A stretch of 64,000 nt of DNA from positions 1-64,000 of the forward strand of contig JBJECE010000003.1 of NCBI GenBank assembly GCA_051870755.1, in the 5' to 3' direction. Below, piece by piece: positions 8,217 to 19,700 of this stretch. Below the pieces are notes generated by a model. It had not been told where the DNA came from, ran no database searches, and worked only from the letters and a program-made list of their open reading frames with translations. The stretch's first letter is position 1, and every line of letters begins with the position of its first letter. The DNA is from W0P28-013 sp051870755. Lineage in GTDB: Bacteria > Bacteroidota > Bacteroidia > Bacteroidales > Paludibacteraceae. Made by a program: the position numbers and the translations under genes.

Positions 8217-9623
8217 TTAGAATTCGCAGTTGTTGGGCGTGCGTGGGAACGGAATGACGTCGCGAATGTTCTGCATACCGGTTACAAAGAGCATCAGACG
8301 TTCGAATCCCAAACCGAAACCGGCGTGCGGCACGGTGCCAAATCGGCGTGTGTCCAAATACCACCACATATCTTTCATCGGTATTTGCAATTCGTCGATG
8401 CGTGCCATCAGTTTGTCGTAACTCTCTTCGCGCACGCTGCCGCCGATGATTTCGCCGATTTGCGGGAACAGCACGTCGGTGCCTTGCACGGTGCGTCCGT
8501 CGGCGTTTTGTTTCATGTAAAAGGCTTTTATCTCTTTCGGATAATCGGTCATGATGACGGGGCATTTGAAGTGTTCTTCGACCAAGAAACGTTCGTGCTC
8601 GCTGGCTAAGTCGCAGCCCCAATAGACGGGATATTCAAATTTACGTCCATTGGCAATGGCTGTTTCCAAAATGTTGATGCCTTCGGAGTAGGGCAGGCGC
8701 ACAAAGTCGGTTTCTACCACCGATTTCAAGCGTTCGATGAGGCCGTTGTCTATCATTTTGTTCAAAAATGCCAAATCGTCGGCACAATGTTCGAGTGCCC
8801 AACGGACACAATATTTGATGAATTCCTCCTCCAAATCCATCAGTTCGTCCAACTGAATAAAGGCGATTTCCGGTTCAATCATCCAAAATTCGGCCAAGTG
8901 GCGGGGCGTATTCGAATTTTCGGCGCGGAATGTCGGACCGAATGTGTAGATTTTGCCCAACGCCGTGGCGGCCAATTCGCCTTCCAACTGTCCGGAAACT
9001 GTCAGGCTGGCTTGTTTGCCGAAAAAGTCGTCCGAGTAATCGATTTTGCCTTCATCCGTTTTTTTCAGATTGTAGAGATTTTTGGTCGTAACTTGGAACA
9101 TCTGTCCGGCGCCTTCGCAGTCCGAGGCGGTGATGAGCGGCGTGTGGAAGTAGAAAAATCCGTTCTGGTGAAAAAACGAGTGAATGGCCATAGCCATGTT
9201 GTGACGGATGCGGAAAACTGCGCCAAACGTGTTGGTGCGCGGGCGCAGATGCGCTATTTCGCGCAAATATTCCATTGTGTGGCCTTTCTTTTGCAGCGGA
9301 TAGGTGTTTGGGTCGGCTGTGCCATACACCAAAATCTCGTCGGCCTGAATTTCGACATTTTGCCCGCTACCGAGCGACTCGGTCAAACGACCATTGACAC
9401 TGATGGCGGCGCCGGTAGTAATCGGCTTGAGTTGCTCGTCGTCGAATTTGGCCATGTCCACTACCACTTGTATGTTGTTGATGGTCGAACCATCGTTCAA
9501 GGCGATGAAACCTACGTTTTTGTTGCCGCGTCGGGTGCGTACCCAGCCACGGATGTTGATCTCGGTGCCGTAATCGGTGCGTTTCAGCGCATCGACAATG
9601 ACTGTGCGTTTTATCTCTTTCAT
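8217..9623 (-). CDS. asnS: asparaginyl-tRNA synthetase
   Basis: 468 residues, the usual length. Charges tRNA-Asn with asparagine. The N-terminal OB-fold anticodon-binding domain comes first (IRGWVRTRRGNKNVGFIALN). The class IIb catalytic domain follows, with motif 2 region TFRAENSNTPRHLAEFWMIE and motif 3 GFGLGFERLMLF near the C-terminus, ending in the family-typical FPRTPNNCEF. ATG 9623 gives the canonical N-terminus. A TAACTTTG box lies about 25 bases upstream. Confidence 0.97.
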   Translation of the reverse strand: MKEIKRTVIVDALKRTDYGTEINIRGWVRTRRGNKNVGFIALNDGSTINNIQVVVDMAKFDDEQLKPITTGAAISVNGRLTESLGSGQNVEIQADEILVYGTADPNTYPLQKKGHTMEYLREIAHLRPRTNTFGAVFRIRHNMAMAIHSFFHQNGFFYFHTPLITASDCEGAGQMFQVTTKNLYNLKKTDEGKIDYSDDFFGKQASLTVSGQLEGELAATALGKIYTFGPTFRAENSNTPRHLAEFWMIEPEIAFIQLDELMDLEEEFIKYCVRWALEHCADDLAFLNKMIDNGLIERLKSVVETDFVRLPYSEGINILETAIANGRKFEYPVYWGCDLASEHERFLVEEHFKCPVIMTDYPKEIKAFYMKQNADGRTVQGTDVLFPQIGEIIGGSVREESYDKLMARIDELQIPMKDMWWYLDTRRFGTVPHAGFGLGFERLMLFVTGMQNIRDVIPFPRTPNNCEF

Positions 9624-9646
9624 AGCGTTGTGTTATTTGCAGGGTG

Positions 9647-9654
9647 CAAAGTTA
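9647..9654 (-). promoter_or_regulatory. -7 box for asnS
   Basis: Minus-strand TAACTTTG. A clear -33 TTTG at the usual spacing was not found. Confidence 0.55.
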
Positions 9655-9765
9655 CAATTTTTTGTTGATACTTGAATACTGTTTCGTGGTGTAAATGCAG
9701 TGTACAACAAAAAAACACGAAACGAAAGTCGCCCCATGTTTCTTTGTATATATAATATGGTGTAA

Positions 9766-11217
9766 TCAGTTTTGTTTCTTACCGCCCACCGAACTCATGG
9801 CGCATCGGAAACCGATGTCGTCGGTACATTTGTTTTCGTTCAGATAACGGCGGTTAGCCGGATTGAGCCAATAGGATCTGTCGCGCCACGAACCGCCTTT
9901 GTACACGCGGTCTTCGTCCGATATCATGTGCGAGCGTTCGAGTGCCGAGATGCTTTCGTCTTTGATGTGGAGCACCGAGTCGCCGAGCGAAGCAAGGCGG
10001 TCGCCGTCGCGGAAACTGCGGTAGTCGCCGCCCGTTTCGGTGAATTTCTTTTCGTTTATCAGCACGTTGCGCATGCTGTCGCGTGTAACTTGATCCATTG
10101 GCGGCAAGCGGTCGAGTATCGATTCGGCATAGGCGGAATCGCTGTCGTAAACGTTACCACGGAACGAGTTGTATTCTTCAACCACTTCGTTGGTGGTGGC
10201 GCGATATACGTCGAGCACCCATTCGTTCACATTGCCGGCCATGTTGTACAAACCATATCCGTTTGGCGGGAAAAAGTTCACCGGCACGGTCAGTGTGTTG
10301 TTGATGTTTTGTCCGATGAGGTCGCCGCGGCCGCGCATAAAGTTGGCGTAAAATTCGCCGGCGGTTTTCTTGTCGTCGAATCCGCGCATTTGGTCGCCTT
10401 TCCACGGATACGATTGTCCTTCGTACACGTTGCCGTCGATGTCGTCGATGCCGTAGGCGGCGTATTCCCATTCGGCTTCGGTGGGCAGGCGGAATTCTGC
10501 GTCGAAGAGTACGCCGTCGAGATTGACGGCCGAACTATCGCCATAGATGGCGCGAATGAATTCGCCCACTTTGCGGGTGGTGAACACGTATGCGTACAGC
10601 GAATCGGGATTCTCTTTGATGGCTTCGTTGATGGTCTGCAGCGTGCGGAACGGAATGATGCCTTCGCTGATCAGTTGATATTCGTTGATGCGGTCGGTAC
10701 GCCAAGCGCAGTAGTCTTGCGCTTGTTTCCACGTAACGCCGACAACGGGATAATAGCCGAAAGCGACGTGTGTGTAGTAGTTGCGTGCGAAAGGTTCGTT
10801 GTAGGCCAACTCTTTGCGCCAAACGGTTTCGTCGGGCATGGCGAGCAGAATTTTTCGCGGTTCGTGCGCCCATACGCCGCCAATCCATGCCACATATTCG
10901 CGCCAGTTGAGGTTGGTTACTTCGTATTCGTCCAAGAAGTAACCGCTGTTGCTGATGCGGCGTTTGGCATTGTTGTTCGGCCCTGATACGGGGTCGCTGT
11001 TGTTACCTTTGACCGTGGTGCGTGTCGAAATGTAAACGCATCCGGGAGGCGTTTTTCCTTCGTAAATGCTGTGTACATCAAAAAAACCCGCTTCGGGATT
11101 GTTGTAGTCAAAACCGGTTCGCTCCGAGTATTCTGTTGGTAGTGAACCTTTTGAGCCACAAGCTGTTAGCGCGGCTGCGATGACGATGAGTCCGAGGTGT
11201 TTTGTCCTGATTTTCAT
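9766..11217 (-). CDS. T9SS SUMF1-type lipoprotein (GldJ/GldK-like)
   Basis: 483 residues. A lipoprotein signal peptide ends in LTAC (Cys20), followed by a formylglycine-generating-enzyme-like (SUMF1) fold. Recognisable segments are FLDEYEVTN, GVTWKQAQDYCAWR, RLPTEAEWEYAA, GNVNEWVLDVYR and, near the end, YKGGSWRDRS and IGFRCAM. GldJ and GldK (PorK) are lipoproteins of the type IX secretion and gliding machinery; the opening TGFDYNNPEAGFFD followed by TPPG resembles GldJ more than GldK. The porLMN genes are not adjacent, which also favours GldJ. It is probably anchored in the outer membrane facing the periplasm. Which paralogue it is remains uncertain. Confidence 0.78.
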   Translation of the reverse strand: MKIRTKHLGLIVIAAALTACGSKGSLPTEYSERTGFDYNNPEAGFFDVHSIYEGKTPPGCVYISTRTTVKGNNSDPVSGPNNNAKRRISNSGYFLDEYEVTNLNWREYVAWIGGVWAHEPRKILLAMPDETVWRKELAYNEPFARNYYTHVAFGYYPVVGVTWKQAQDYCAWRTDRINEYQLISEGIIPFRTLQTINEAIKENPDSLYAYVFTTRKVGEFIRAIYGDSSAVNLDGVLFDAEFRLPTEAEWEYAAYGIDDIDGNVYEGQSYPWKGDQMRGFDDKKTAGEFYANFMRGRGDLIGQNINNTLTVPVNFFPPNGYGLYNMAGNVNEWVLDVYRATTNEVVEEYNSFRGNVYDSDSAYAESILDRLPPMDQVTRDSMRNVLINEKKFTETGGDYRSFRDGDRLASLGDSVLHIKDESISALERSHMISDEDRVYKGGSWRDRSYWLNPANRRYLNENKCTDDIGFRCAMSSVGGKKQN

Positions 11218-11246
11218 GGAAAATGATACTTTGATAAATGCGACTA

Positions 11247-11277
11247 CAAATTTACATACTTATTTCAATACTACAAG
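11247..11277 (-). promoter_or_regulatory. promoter for the SUMF1 lipoprotein
   Basis: Minus-strand TTG (11277-11275), 20 bases, TAAATTTG (11254-11247), 29 bases before the ATG. Confidence 0.65.
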
Positions 11278-11338
11278 CATTTTTGCATGTTTTTTTTCAA
11301 AAATTGTCGATTTATGCCGTTAAACGGGATTTTTTCCG

Positions 11339-11346
11339 TAATTTTG
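11339..11346 (+). promoter_or_regulatory. -7 box for folP-cdaA
   Basis: TAATTTTG; predicted start near 11353. No clear -33 TTTG at the usual distance. Confidence 0.55.
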
Positions 11347-11368
11347 TGGCAAAATTCGAGGCTTATAT

Positions 11369-12229
11369 TTGTATAACGTGAAGATACCGCAAATTATTGT
11401 GTTTGGTGGCGATGTAGTTGATTTGGCATCGCCGGTGGTGATGGCCATTGTGAATGCTACGCCTGATTCGTTTTATGCAGGCAGCCGTCATGTGCAGGAC
11501 GATGCGTTGATGCGTACGGTGGACAGAGCGGTGGCCGATGGGGCAGCCATTTTGGATGTCGGTGGTTGCTCGACGCGTCCCGGTACGGCGGTGCCGACGG
11601 CCGAAGAGGAGTGGCGGCGTGTGTCGTGGGCGCTGGCGCTGATTCGGGCGAAGTATCCGACATTCCCGATTTCGGTCGATACGTTTCGGGCATCGGTGGC
11701 CGAGCGCGCTGTGGCCGAATTTGGCGTGGGTATGATAAACGATATTTCGGGGGGCGAGTTGGATGCCGATATGTTGCCGACGATGGCGCGCTTGCAGGTG
11801 CCTTATGTGCTGATGCACTCGAAAGGAACGCCGCAAACGATGCAGCAACTGACCGATTATGAAGATATGATTCCGGAGATGTTGCGCTATTTTGCTTCCA
11901 AAATCGAACTATTGCGTCAGTTGGGTTTTGATAAAGAGATTGTGATAGACCCCGGTTTCGGCTTTGCCAAAACGGTGAAACAAAATTTTGAATTGTTGCG
12001 CTGTCTGAAGGTTTTCGGAACGTTTCGATTGCCCGTATTGGCAGGGCTTTCGCGCAAATCGATGTTGTTCAAAACGTTGGATGTGCAGCCCGAGACTGCT
12101 CTGAACGGCACTACTGCGGCTAACATGCTGGCGTTGGTGGGTGGGGCTTCCATATTGCGTGTGCACGATGTGCGCGAGGCTGTCGAAACGATAAAAATAT
12201 ATGAGCGCACGTTTGCGGCCGATGTGTAA
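11369..12229 (+). CDS. folP: dihydropteroate synthase
   Basis: 286 residues from TTG 11369; GTG 11378 (VKIPQIIV) is an equally good start, and no ATG lies before the conserved core. Condenses p-aminobenzoate with hydroxymethyl-dihydropterin pyrophosphate in folate synthesis; the target of sulfonamides. Conserved TIM-barrel elements: MAIVNATPDSFYAGSR, DVGGCSTRPG, ISVDTFRASVAERAV, INDISGGELD, VIDPGFGFAKT and GLSRKSML. The pterin-binding Lys/Ser-Arg pair is in the last motif. It is followed by cdaA with a gap of about 26 bases; folP-cdaA pairing is seen in other Bacteroidota (recollection). Confidence 0.94.
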   Translation: MYNVKIPQIIVFGGDVVDLASPVVMAIVNATPDSFYAGSRHVQDDALMRTVDRAVADGAAILDVGGCSTRPGTAVPTAEEEWRRVSWALALIRAKYPTFPISVDTFRASVAERAVAEFGVGMINDISGGELDADMLPTMARLQVPYVLMHSKGTPQTMQQLTDYEDMIPEMLRYFASKIELLRQLGFDKEIVIDPGFGFAKTVKQNFELLRCLKVFGTFRLPVLAGLSRKSMLFKTLDVQPETALNGTTAANMLALVGGASILRVHDVREAVETIKIYERTFAADV

Positions 12230-12255
12230 TTTATAAAAAAAGTGTGTCGAAAGTT

Positions 12256-13038
12256 ATGGAACTTGCATTCGGAATAAAAGATGTGATAGACATAGTGCTG
12301 GTGGCGCTGTTGTTGTTCGAGGCTTATCGGTTGATGAAAGAGATGGGCGCCGGCAATATTTTTGTGGGCATCATGGCGTTTGTGGTCATGTGGTTTTTGG
12401 TAACGCATGTGTTTAAGATGGAACTGCTTGGTGCTATATTTAATAGGGTGGTGGCTGTCGGGGCTATCGGCTTGATAGTGATTTTTCAGAGCGAAATCCG
12501 CCGATTTTTTTCGCGTATCGGTTCGCGTAAGAATTGGAAGTCGATGCAGTGGCTGAAGAAACAGTTTCGGTTTGCCTCGCACGATGCTGCGAAGGGTGCT
12601 ACATTCCCCATTATGCGTGTGGTGTTGGCGTGTCGCGATATGTCGCGTACGAAAACGGGCGCTCTGATTGTGCTACAGCGCGAAGACGGCTTGCAACAAT
12701 ATATCGAATCAGGCGAGATTATCAATGCCGACATCAGTACACGGCTGATTGAAAATATTTTCTTCAAAAACAGTCCGCTGCACGATGGTGCCATGATTAT
12801 TGCCGACAATCGTGTGAAAGCGGCCGGTGCCATTTTGCCCGTTTCGCAAAACCCTGACGTGCCGCAATATTTGGGATTGCGCCATCGTTCGGCGCTTGGT
12901 ATTGCCGAACGTACCGATGCGTTGGTGATAATCGTTTCGGAGGAAACGGGGACTATATCGCTTGCCAAAGACGGAAAATTTTCGCTGAATATCACCGCCG
13001 AACAGTTGGAACGCATACTCGCAACGGAATTGGAGTAA
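12256..13038 (+). CDS. cdaA: diadenylate cyclase CdaA
   Basis: 260 residues from ATG 12256; an in-frame GTG at 12244 would add four residues. Makes the second messenger c-di-AMP from two ATP at the inner membrane. Three N-terminal membrane helices (about residues 10-30, 35-52, 60-78) precede the DAC domain, which has the two catalytic motifs DGA (177-179) and RHRSA (209-213). c-di-AMP typically controls potassium, osmotic balance and cell-wall homeostasis. No CdaR-like regulator lies beside it. The stop is followed by an A/T palindrome around 13037-13054. Confidence 0.95.
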   Translation: MELAFGIKDVIDIVLVALLLFEAYRLMKEMGAGNIFVGIMAFVVMWFLVTHVFKMELLGAIFNRVVAVGAIGLIVIFQSEIRRFFSRIGSRKNWKSMQWLKKQFRFASHDAAKGATFPIMRVVLACRDMSRTKTGALIVLQREDGLQQYIESGEIINADISTRLIENIFFKNSPLHDGAMIIADNRVKAAGAILPVSQNPDVPQYLGLRHRSALGIAERTDALVIIVSEETGTISLAKDGKFSLNITAEQLERILATELE

Positions 13039-13149
13039 AAAAACGCGTTTTTTTTATGTCGTGTATGCAATAATGCGGGATTGTGTGCGTTGTATAACAG
13101 AGGTGTGCTATATACAATAGTTTGTGGCACTGAATTAGGTATAAAAAAT

Positions 13150-13731
13150 ATGATAGATTATTTGAAAGGTACCCTTGCCGAACTGACACCCACCATGGCT
13201 GTGGTTGAAGTGAATGGCGTGGGTTATGCCGTAAACATTACACTCGTTACTTATGCCGAATTGACGGGTGCGACGTCGTGCAAATTGTATGTGTACGAAG
13301 CCATTCGCGAAGATGCGCATTTGCTTTACGGATTTTCGACGCAGAGCGAGCGCAGCCTGTTTTTGCAGTTGCTGTCGGTGTCGGGCGTTGGAGCCAACAC
13401 GGCGCGCATGATTATGTCGTCGTTGTCGGCAGCCGAGTTGCGCGAAGTGATTGTAACCGAGAATGTGTCGGCATTGAAAAACATCAAAGGCATCGGTTTG
13501 AAGACAGCGCAGCGCATCGTGGTCGATTTGCACGACAAGATGGGTAAAGTGGAGCTTGATGCCAATGTGCCAACGATGCCCGATAGCGGTGTGCGTGCCG
13601 AGGCTGTGGCGGCGTTGGTGATGTTGGGCTTTCAGCAGACGGCTTCGCAAAAAGCGGTCGAAAAATTGTTGAAAGAAACGCCTACATTGTCGGTGGAAGC
13701 GTTGATAAAGAGCGCATTGCGTATGCTGTAA
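13150..13731 (+). CDS. ruvA: Holliday junction helicase subunit RuvA
   Basis: 193 residues from ATG 13150 (MIDYLKGTL). The frame is open further upstream, but the family begins here. RuvA binds the Holliday junction as a tetramer and loads the RuvB motor. Domain I is an OB fold (residues 1-65). Domain II has two helix-hairpin-helix motifs, VSGVGANTARMI and IKGIGLKTAQRI. Domain III (last 45 residues) contacts RuvB. The sprA start lies 13 bases after its stop; the ruvA-sprA order is known from other Bacteroidota with T9SS. Confidence 0.96.
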   Translation: MIDYLKGTLAELTPTMAVVEVNGVGYAVNITLVTYAELTGATSCKLYVYEAIREDAHLLYGFSTQSERSLFLQLLSVSGVGANTARMIMSSLSAAELREVIVTENVSALKNIKGIGLKTAQRIVVDLHDKMGKVELDANVPTMPDSGVRAEAVAALVMLGFQQTASQKAVEKLLKETPTLSVEALIKSALRML

Positions 13732-13744
13732 CGAAATAGCAAGA

Positions 13745-16700
13745 GTGAATTTTTTTCAAAAAATAGTTGTAATGCTCTTTGTCGGTGGCATTGTGTTGCT
13801 GCCGTACAATTCGATGGTGGCACAGCAGAGCGGTGTGGGCGTCGCGGCGGACGACGATGCAGCCTACGATTATGCCGTTCCAACCGATACGGCCATGTTG
13901 CGGGCATATACCGTGAAACCATTGCAAACGCAAACGTATGGCGAGTTGCAACAGCAATATCCGATGGACTTGCAACCGTCGAACGTGCAGAGCGAAGTGG
14001 TGTACGACCCGAACACCGGCAACTACATATTCCATACCAAAGTGGGCGAGATGGATGTGGCGACACCATTTGTGATGTCCGGCGACGAGTATCAAAACTA
14101 CACGCAACGGACGCAGATGAGCCAATATTTTCGCGCCAAAAATGCCGAAGCGCAATCCAATTTTGAGGATAAATTCAATTTGGCGGATATGAAATTCAGT
14201 TTGGGACCGGCCGAGAAGGTGTTTGGCCCCGGCGGCGTGCAACTGAAAACGCAAGGTTCGGCCGAATTGATATTCGGAATCGTAACCAACAAAGTGGACA
14301 ATCCGTCGATGTCGGAGCGGCTGCGCAAAACGACCACGTTCGATTTCGACGAAAAAATACAGTTGAATGTAAATGGTAAAGTTGGCGACAAAATTAACTT
14401 TACGATGAACTACAACACCGATGCGACGTTCGAATTCGACCAGCAGATGCTGAAATTGGGCTACGAAGGCAAGGAAGACGAGATAATCCGCAAAATAGAG
14501 GTGGGCAATGTGAGTATGCCGCTGAATAGTTCGCTCATCCGAGGCAGTTCGTCGCTGTTTGGTTTTAAGGCCGATTTGCAATTCGGCAAATTGAGCATCT
14601 CGGCGGTGGCGTCGCAGCAGAAGTCGTCGAGCCAAAAAGTGAGTTCGAAAGGCGGATCGCAACGCCGCGAATTTGATGTGCCTATCGACAAATATGATGA
14701 GAATCGCCACTTTTTTCTGTCGCAATATTTTCGCGACACTTACGACCAGAATATGAGCAAACTGCCGTACATCACGTCCGGCATCACCATCAACCGCATC
14801 GAAGTGTGGGTAACCAACAAACGCGGCAATTTCGACCAAGCGCGTAACATATTGTGTTTCATGGATCTGGCAGAAAGCCAGACGATAGACAATGCGCATT
14901 GGACATCGTCGGGCGCGCGCTATCCCGACAATGCGGTCAATACCCTATATAACGAGGTGAAAGCCATTCCGAACATTCGCGATATTCAGCAATTCAACAA
15001 TTTGATGGAAAGCACGTATGCCGGCATGGGCATCGAGGGTGGCGAGGATTACGAAAAAATAGAAAGCGCTCGCCGTTTGGAATCGTCGGAGTACACGCTA
15101 AACAGCACGTTGGGATTTATATCGCTGAAGACGGCGTTGAATGCTGACGAGGTGCTGGCCGTCGCTTACGAATATACGTTGGGCGGCAAAACGTATCAAG
15201 TCGGCGAGTTTTCGACCGACGGCATCGAATCGCCTGATGCTCTGATGGTTAAGATGCTGAAAAGTTCGGCACCATCGCCATCGAACGCCATGTGGAAACT
15301 GATGATGAAAAATGTCTATTACCTTGGCGCAATGAATATTCAGGCTGATAATTTTGAACTGAACGTACAGTATCAGAACGACACCACGGGCACCTATCTG
15401 AATTATCTGTCGGAAGGCAATGTGAAAAATAAATTGCTGCTGAAAGTGATGAACCTCGACCGCTTGGATGCGCGTCAGGAGGCTCGTCCTGACGGCAAAT
15501 TCGACTATGTGGAAGGCTATACGGTGCAATCGTCAACCGGCCGCATCATTTTTCCTGTGGTCGAACCGTTCGGCTCGCATCTGCGAAAAGCCATTGGCAA
15601 CGACGCCATAGCCGATAAGTATGTATTCCAAGAGTTGTACGATTCGACGTTGGTGGTAGCCGGCGAATTGACCGAGAAAAACAAATTTCGGCTGACGGGT
15701 AAATATCAATCGAGTTCGGGCAGCGAAATTCAGTTGGGCGCCATGAATGTGCCGCGCGGCTCGGTGGTGGTTACTGCCGGTGGTGCCACGCTGACGGAGA
15801 ATGTCGATTACACGGTCGATTACACGATGGGAACGGTAACCATTCTCAACGAGTCGATTTTGGCTTCGGGCACATCGGTCGATGTGTCGCTCGAAAATCA
15901 ATCGCTGTTCAACACCCAGCGCAAAACATTGGTAGGTACGCATTTGGAATATGCGTTCAACGACAAATTTTCGTTGGGCGGCACCGTGATGCATCTGGCG
16001 GAAATGCCTTTGGTAACCAAAACCGAAGTAGGCAACGAACCGATTGCCAATACCATTTGGGGCGTGAATGCCGCCTATCGCGACGAGGCGCCGTGGTTGA
16101 CCAAAGCCATCGATGCGTTGCCGTTGCTGAATGCGACTGCGCCATCGAACATCTCGTTGAGCGGCGAATTTGCGCATCTGATTCCCGGCCATCGCAAAGT
16201 GGATAACAATCCCGGCTATGCCTATTTGGACGATTTCGAATCGACCGAAACGGGCATCGACTTGCGCTATCCGTACTATTGGCATTTGGCCAGCACGCCC
16301 TACGACCCGAGTGCCGGTGCATTGTTCCCCGAAGCCGCCTTGTCGAACAATACCGATTATGGCAAAAATCGAGCGCTATTTTCTTGGTTTTCAATCGATA
16401 ATAGCGTATTTAACTTGAATAATTCCACCACGCCGGAGCATATTCGCAAAGACCCCGATTTGCAATCGAATCACCTGACGCGTGCCGTGCGCGAGCAAGA
16501 GTTGTTCCCAAATCGCGAAAGTTTGATGGGGCAGTCGTCGTATTTGCCGGTGTTGAACCTGAGTTTTTACCCTGACGAACGCGGCCCGTACAATTTGGAT
16601 GTCAGTGGCATGGACATGAACACGGGCAAACTGCAAAATCCCGAAAAACGTTGGGGCGGCATGATGCGCAAATTGGAAACCAGCGATTTCGAAACGGCCA

Positions 16701-19700
16701 ACATCGAATATTTGGAATTTTGGCTGATGGACCCGTTTGTGTACGATACGTTGGGGACAGCGAAAGGCGGTGATCTCTATTTCAACTTGGGCGATGTGTC
16801 GGAGGATATTTTGAAAGATGGTAAAAAGTTTTTCGAAAACGGCATGCCCATCGATGGCGATACAACACAGACCGATGCTACCGTGTGGGGACGTGTGCCG
16901 CGCAAGCAGTCGATGGTGTTGGCGTTCGACAACAGCGCCGGCGCCCGCGAATATCAGGATGTGGGTTTGAATGGCTTGCGCACCGAAGACGAATTTACGT
17001 TTCCGACGTATCAGCAATATGTCGAAACATTGCGCAGCATGTTGCCGGCCAATGTTCGAGCCGAAATGGAAGCTGACCCCTTCTCGCCGTTGAACGACCC
17101 CGCCGGCGACAATTTCCATCATTATCGCGGCTCCGACTACGATGCGGACGAAGTCGGTATCATCGAACGTTACAAACATTATTGCGGCCCCGAGGGTAAT
17201 TCGCCGGCATCCGATGCCAGCACCGAAACCTATTCCGTGTCGGCTACCACGGTACCCGATGTCGAGGATATAAATCAGGATAATACGCTGAACGAGTACG
17301 AAAAATACTATCAGTATCGCGTCAGTTTGCGGCCGTCGGCCATGGAAGTGGGCAACAATTTCATTACCGATAAGATTGTGGCGCATGTCGAACTCGAAAA
17401 CGGCAAAACCGAAGATGTAACTTGGTATCAGTTCAAAATTCCTATTCGCGAGTACGAAAAGAAAGTCGGTTCGATTCGCGATTTCAAATCGGTGCGGTTC
17501 ATGCGTGTGTTTATGCATGGTTTTTCGGAGCCGACATTCCTGCGCTTTGGCACGCTCGAACTGATTCGCGGTGAATGGCGCAGTTACACTAAGGCGTTGT
17601 ACGACCCGACCAATCCGCCTTCGACGGTCGGCACCATGAATGTGTCGTCGGTAAGCATCGAGGAAAACAACAAAAAGACGCCTGTCAACTATGTGCTGCC
17701 GCCCGGCGTAACGCGGGAAACCGACCCCAGCCAGCCACAACTGACGCAGGAAAACGAACAGTCGATGGTGATGCGTGTGTACGATTTAGCCCCCGGCGAT
17801 GCGCGTGCCGTCTATAAAAACATATCGATGGATATGCGTCAGTATCGGCGTCTGCAAATGTTTACCCACGCCGAACACATGCTCGACGACATGGGCGAAC
17901 TGAACGACTACGAATTGTCGGTTTTCATACGTTTGGGTAGCGATTATCAAAACAATTACTACGAGTACGAAATTCCGCTGAAACTGACGCCCGAAGGCGT
18001 GTATTCGTCCAGCGAAACCGATGCCAAAATCGTGTGGCCGGAATCGAATATGTTCGATTTCCCATTCGAATTGCTGACCAATATCAAAAATAATCGGAAT
18101 GCGCAAAAGAATAAAGGTGGCGGCGTGTCGTACACGAAAGCCTACACCGAATTCGATCCCGAAAAACCAAAAAACAAGGTAACCATTGTCGGTAATCCGA
18201 GTTTGGGCGATGTGCAAACCATCATGATCGGTGTGCGCAACCAAGGTCGCGACGTGAAAACCGGTGAAATATGGCTGGACGAATTGCGCCTGACCGACTA
18301 CAACGAAGATGGCGGTTGGGCTGTCATGGGCAATGCCTCAATCGGCTTGTCGGACATTGGCAATTTCAACCTGTCGGTGCGCCACGAAACAGCCGGCTTT
18401 GGCGGTATCGAGGAAACCTTGTTGCAGCGCCGCTTGGACGACCTGACGCAACTGAACGTGAGCGCCGCCTTCGAGTTCGGACGTTTCTTCCCCGAAAAAG
18501 CCAACGTACATATTCCGCTTTACTTCTCGTACTCGCTGGAAAATAGCAAGCCGCAATACAATCCGTTGGATGGCGACATCTTGCTCGACGACGCGCTCGA
18601 TGCGCTCGAAACCAAGACCGAACGCGACTCGTTGTTGCGGATGGCCGAAACCAAAACGGTGAACAAGAGCGTGAACCTGACCAATGTCAAGGTCGATATT
18701 AAAACGGCATCGCGCCCACGCGTGTACGACCCGGCCAACTTCTCGGCCTCGTATGCCTACACCGAAACGCAAGAACTCGACCCCGAAACCGAACGCGATG
18801 TTACGCTGCAACATCGTGGCACGTTGAGTTATAGTTTCAGCACCACGCCGCGCCCGTGGGAACCGTTCAAAGATGTGAAGGCATTCCAAAAACCGGCATG
18901 GCGATTCTTCAAAGATTTTGGCATCAACTACGAACCGAGTGTGCTGGCTTTCTCGACGACCATGAACCGACGGTATAGCGAAACACAGTTGCGCGACCTC
19001 GAAGGGTCGATGAATCTCAATTACTACGATGTAAACAATTCGCTGTTGTCGTCGAGCAAGGATTTCGTGTGGGATCGGCAGTTCGAATTGAAATACGATT
19101 TGACCAAAAATCTGAAATTCCATCTGACAACAGCATTCAATGCCCGCATCGACGAAACGAAAAATACGCCTGTCAATCGCGAATTTTTCCCCGACGAATA
19201 CGAAAATTGGAAAGACACCGTATTGCAGAGCATGGCGCATTTCGGACGGCCGCTCACCTATCAGCAGGTGTTCAACGCCTCGTATTCGGTGCCGTTCAGC
19301 AAAATGCCAATATTCGATTGGATAACGGCCAACGGACAGTACAACGTAACCTATAATTGGAATCGCGGAGCCGAACTCGACGACAACGTTACGCTCGGCA
19401 ACGAGGTGTCGAACCTTGCCAATTGGCAGGTCGATGGACAAATGAATTTCGAAAAACTCTACAACAAATCGAAATATCTGAAAGATATAAATACGCGTTA
19501 TTCGTCGAATCGCAACAACACGCGGCGCGGTGGCGCCAACAATCGTTTCAAACCGAAAAACGAAACGCTGACATTGAACATAGAGAAAGGACAGTCGGTC
19601 GAATTGAAACACAAACTGAACAGCAAATTGTTGAAAATAGAAATCACCGATACGTTGGGGCATCCGGTCAAAGTGCCTTATACGATTGTGGACAACAATA

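Noticed and set aside
13037..13054. A/T palindrome with central CGCG after cdaA as a terminator
   Set aside because: The palindrome has no loop bases, so it cannot form a good hairpin in RNA.
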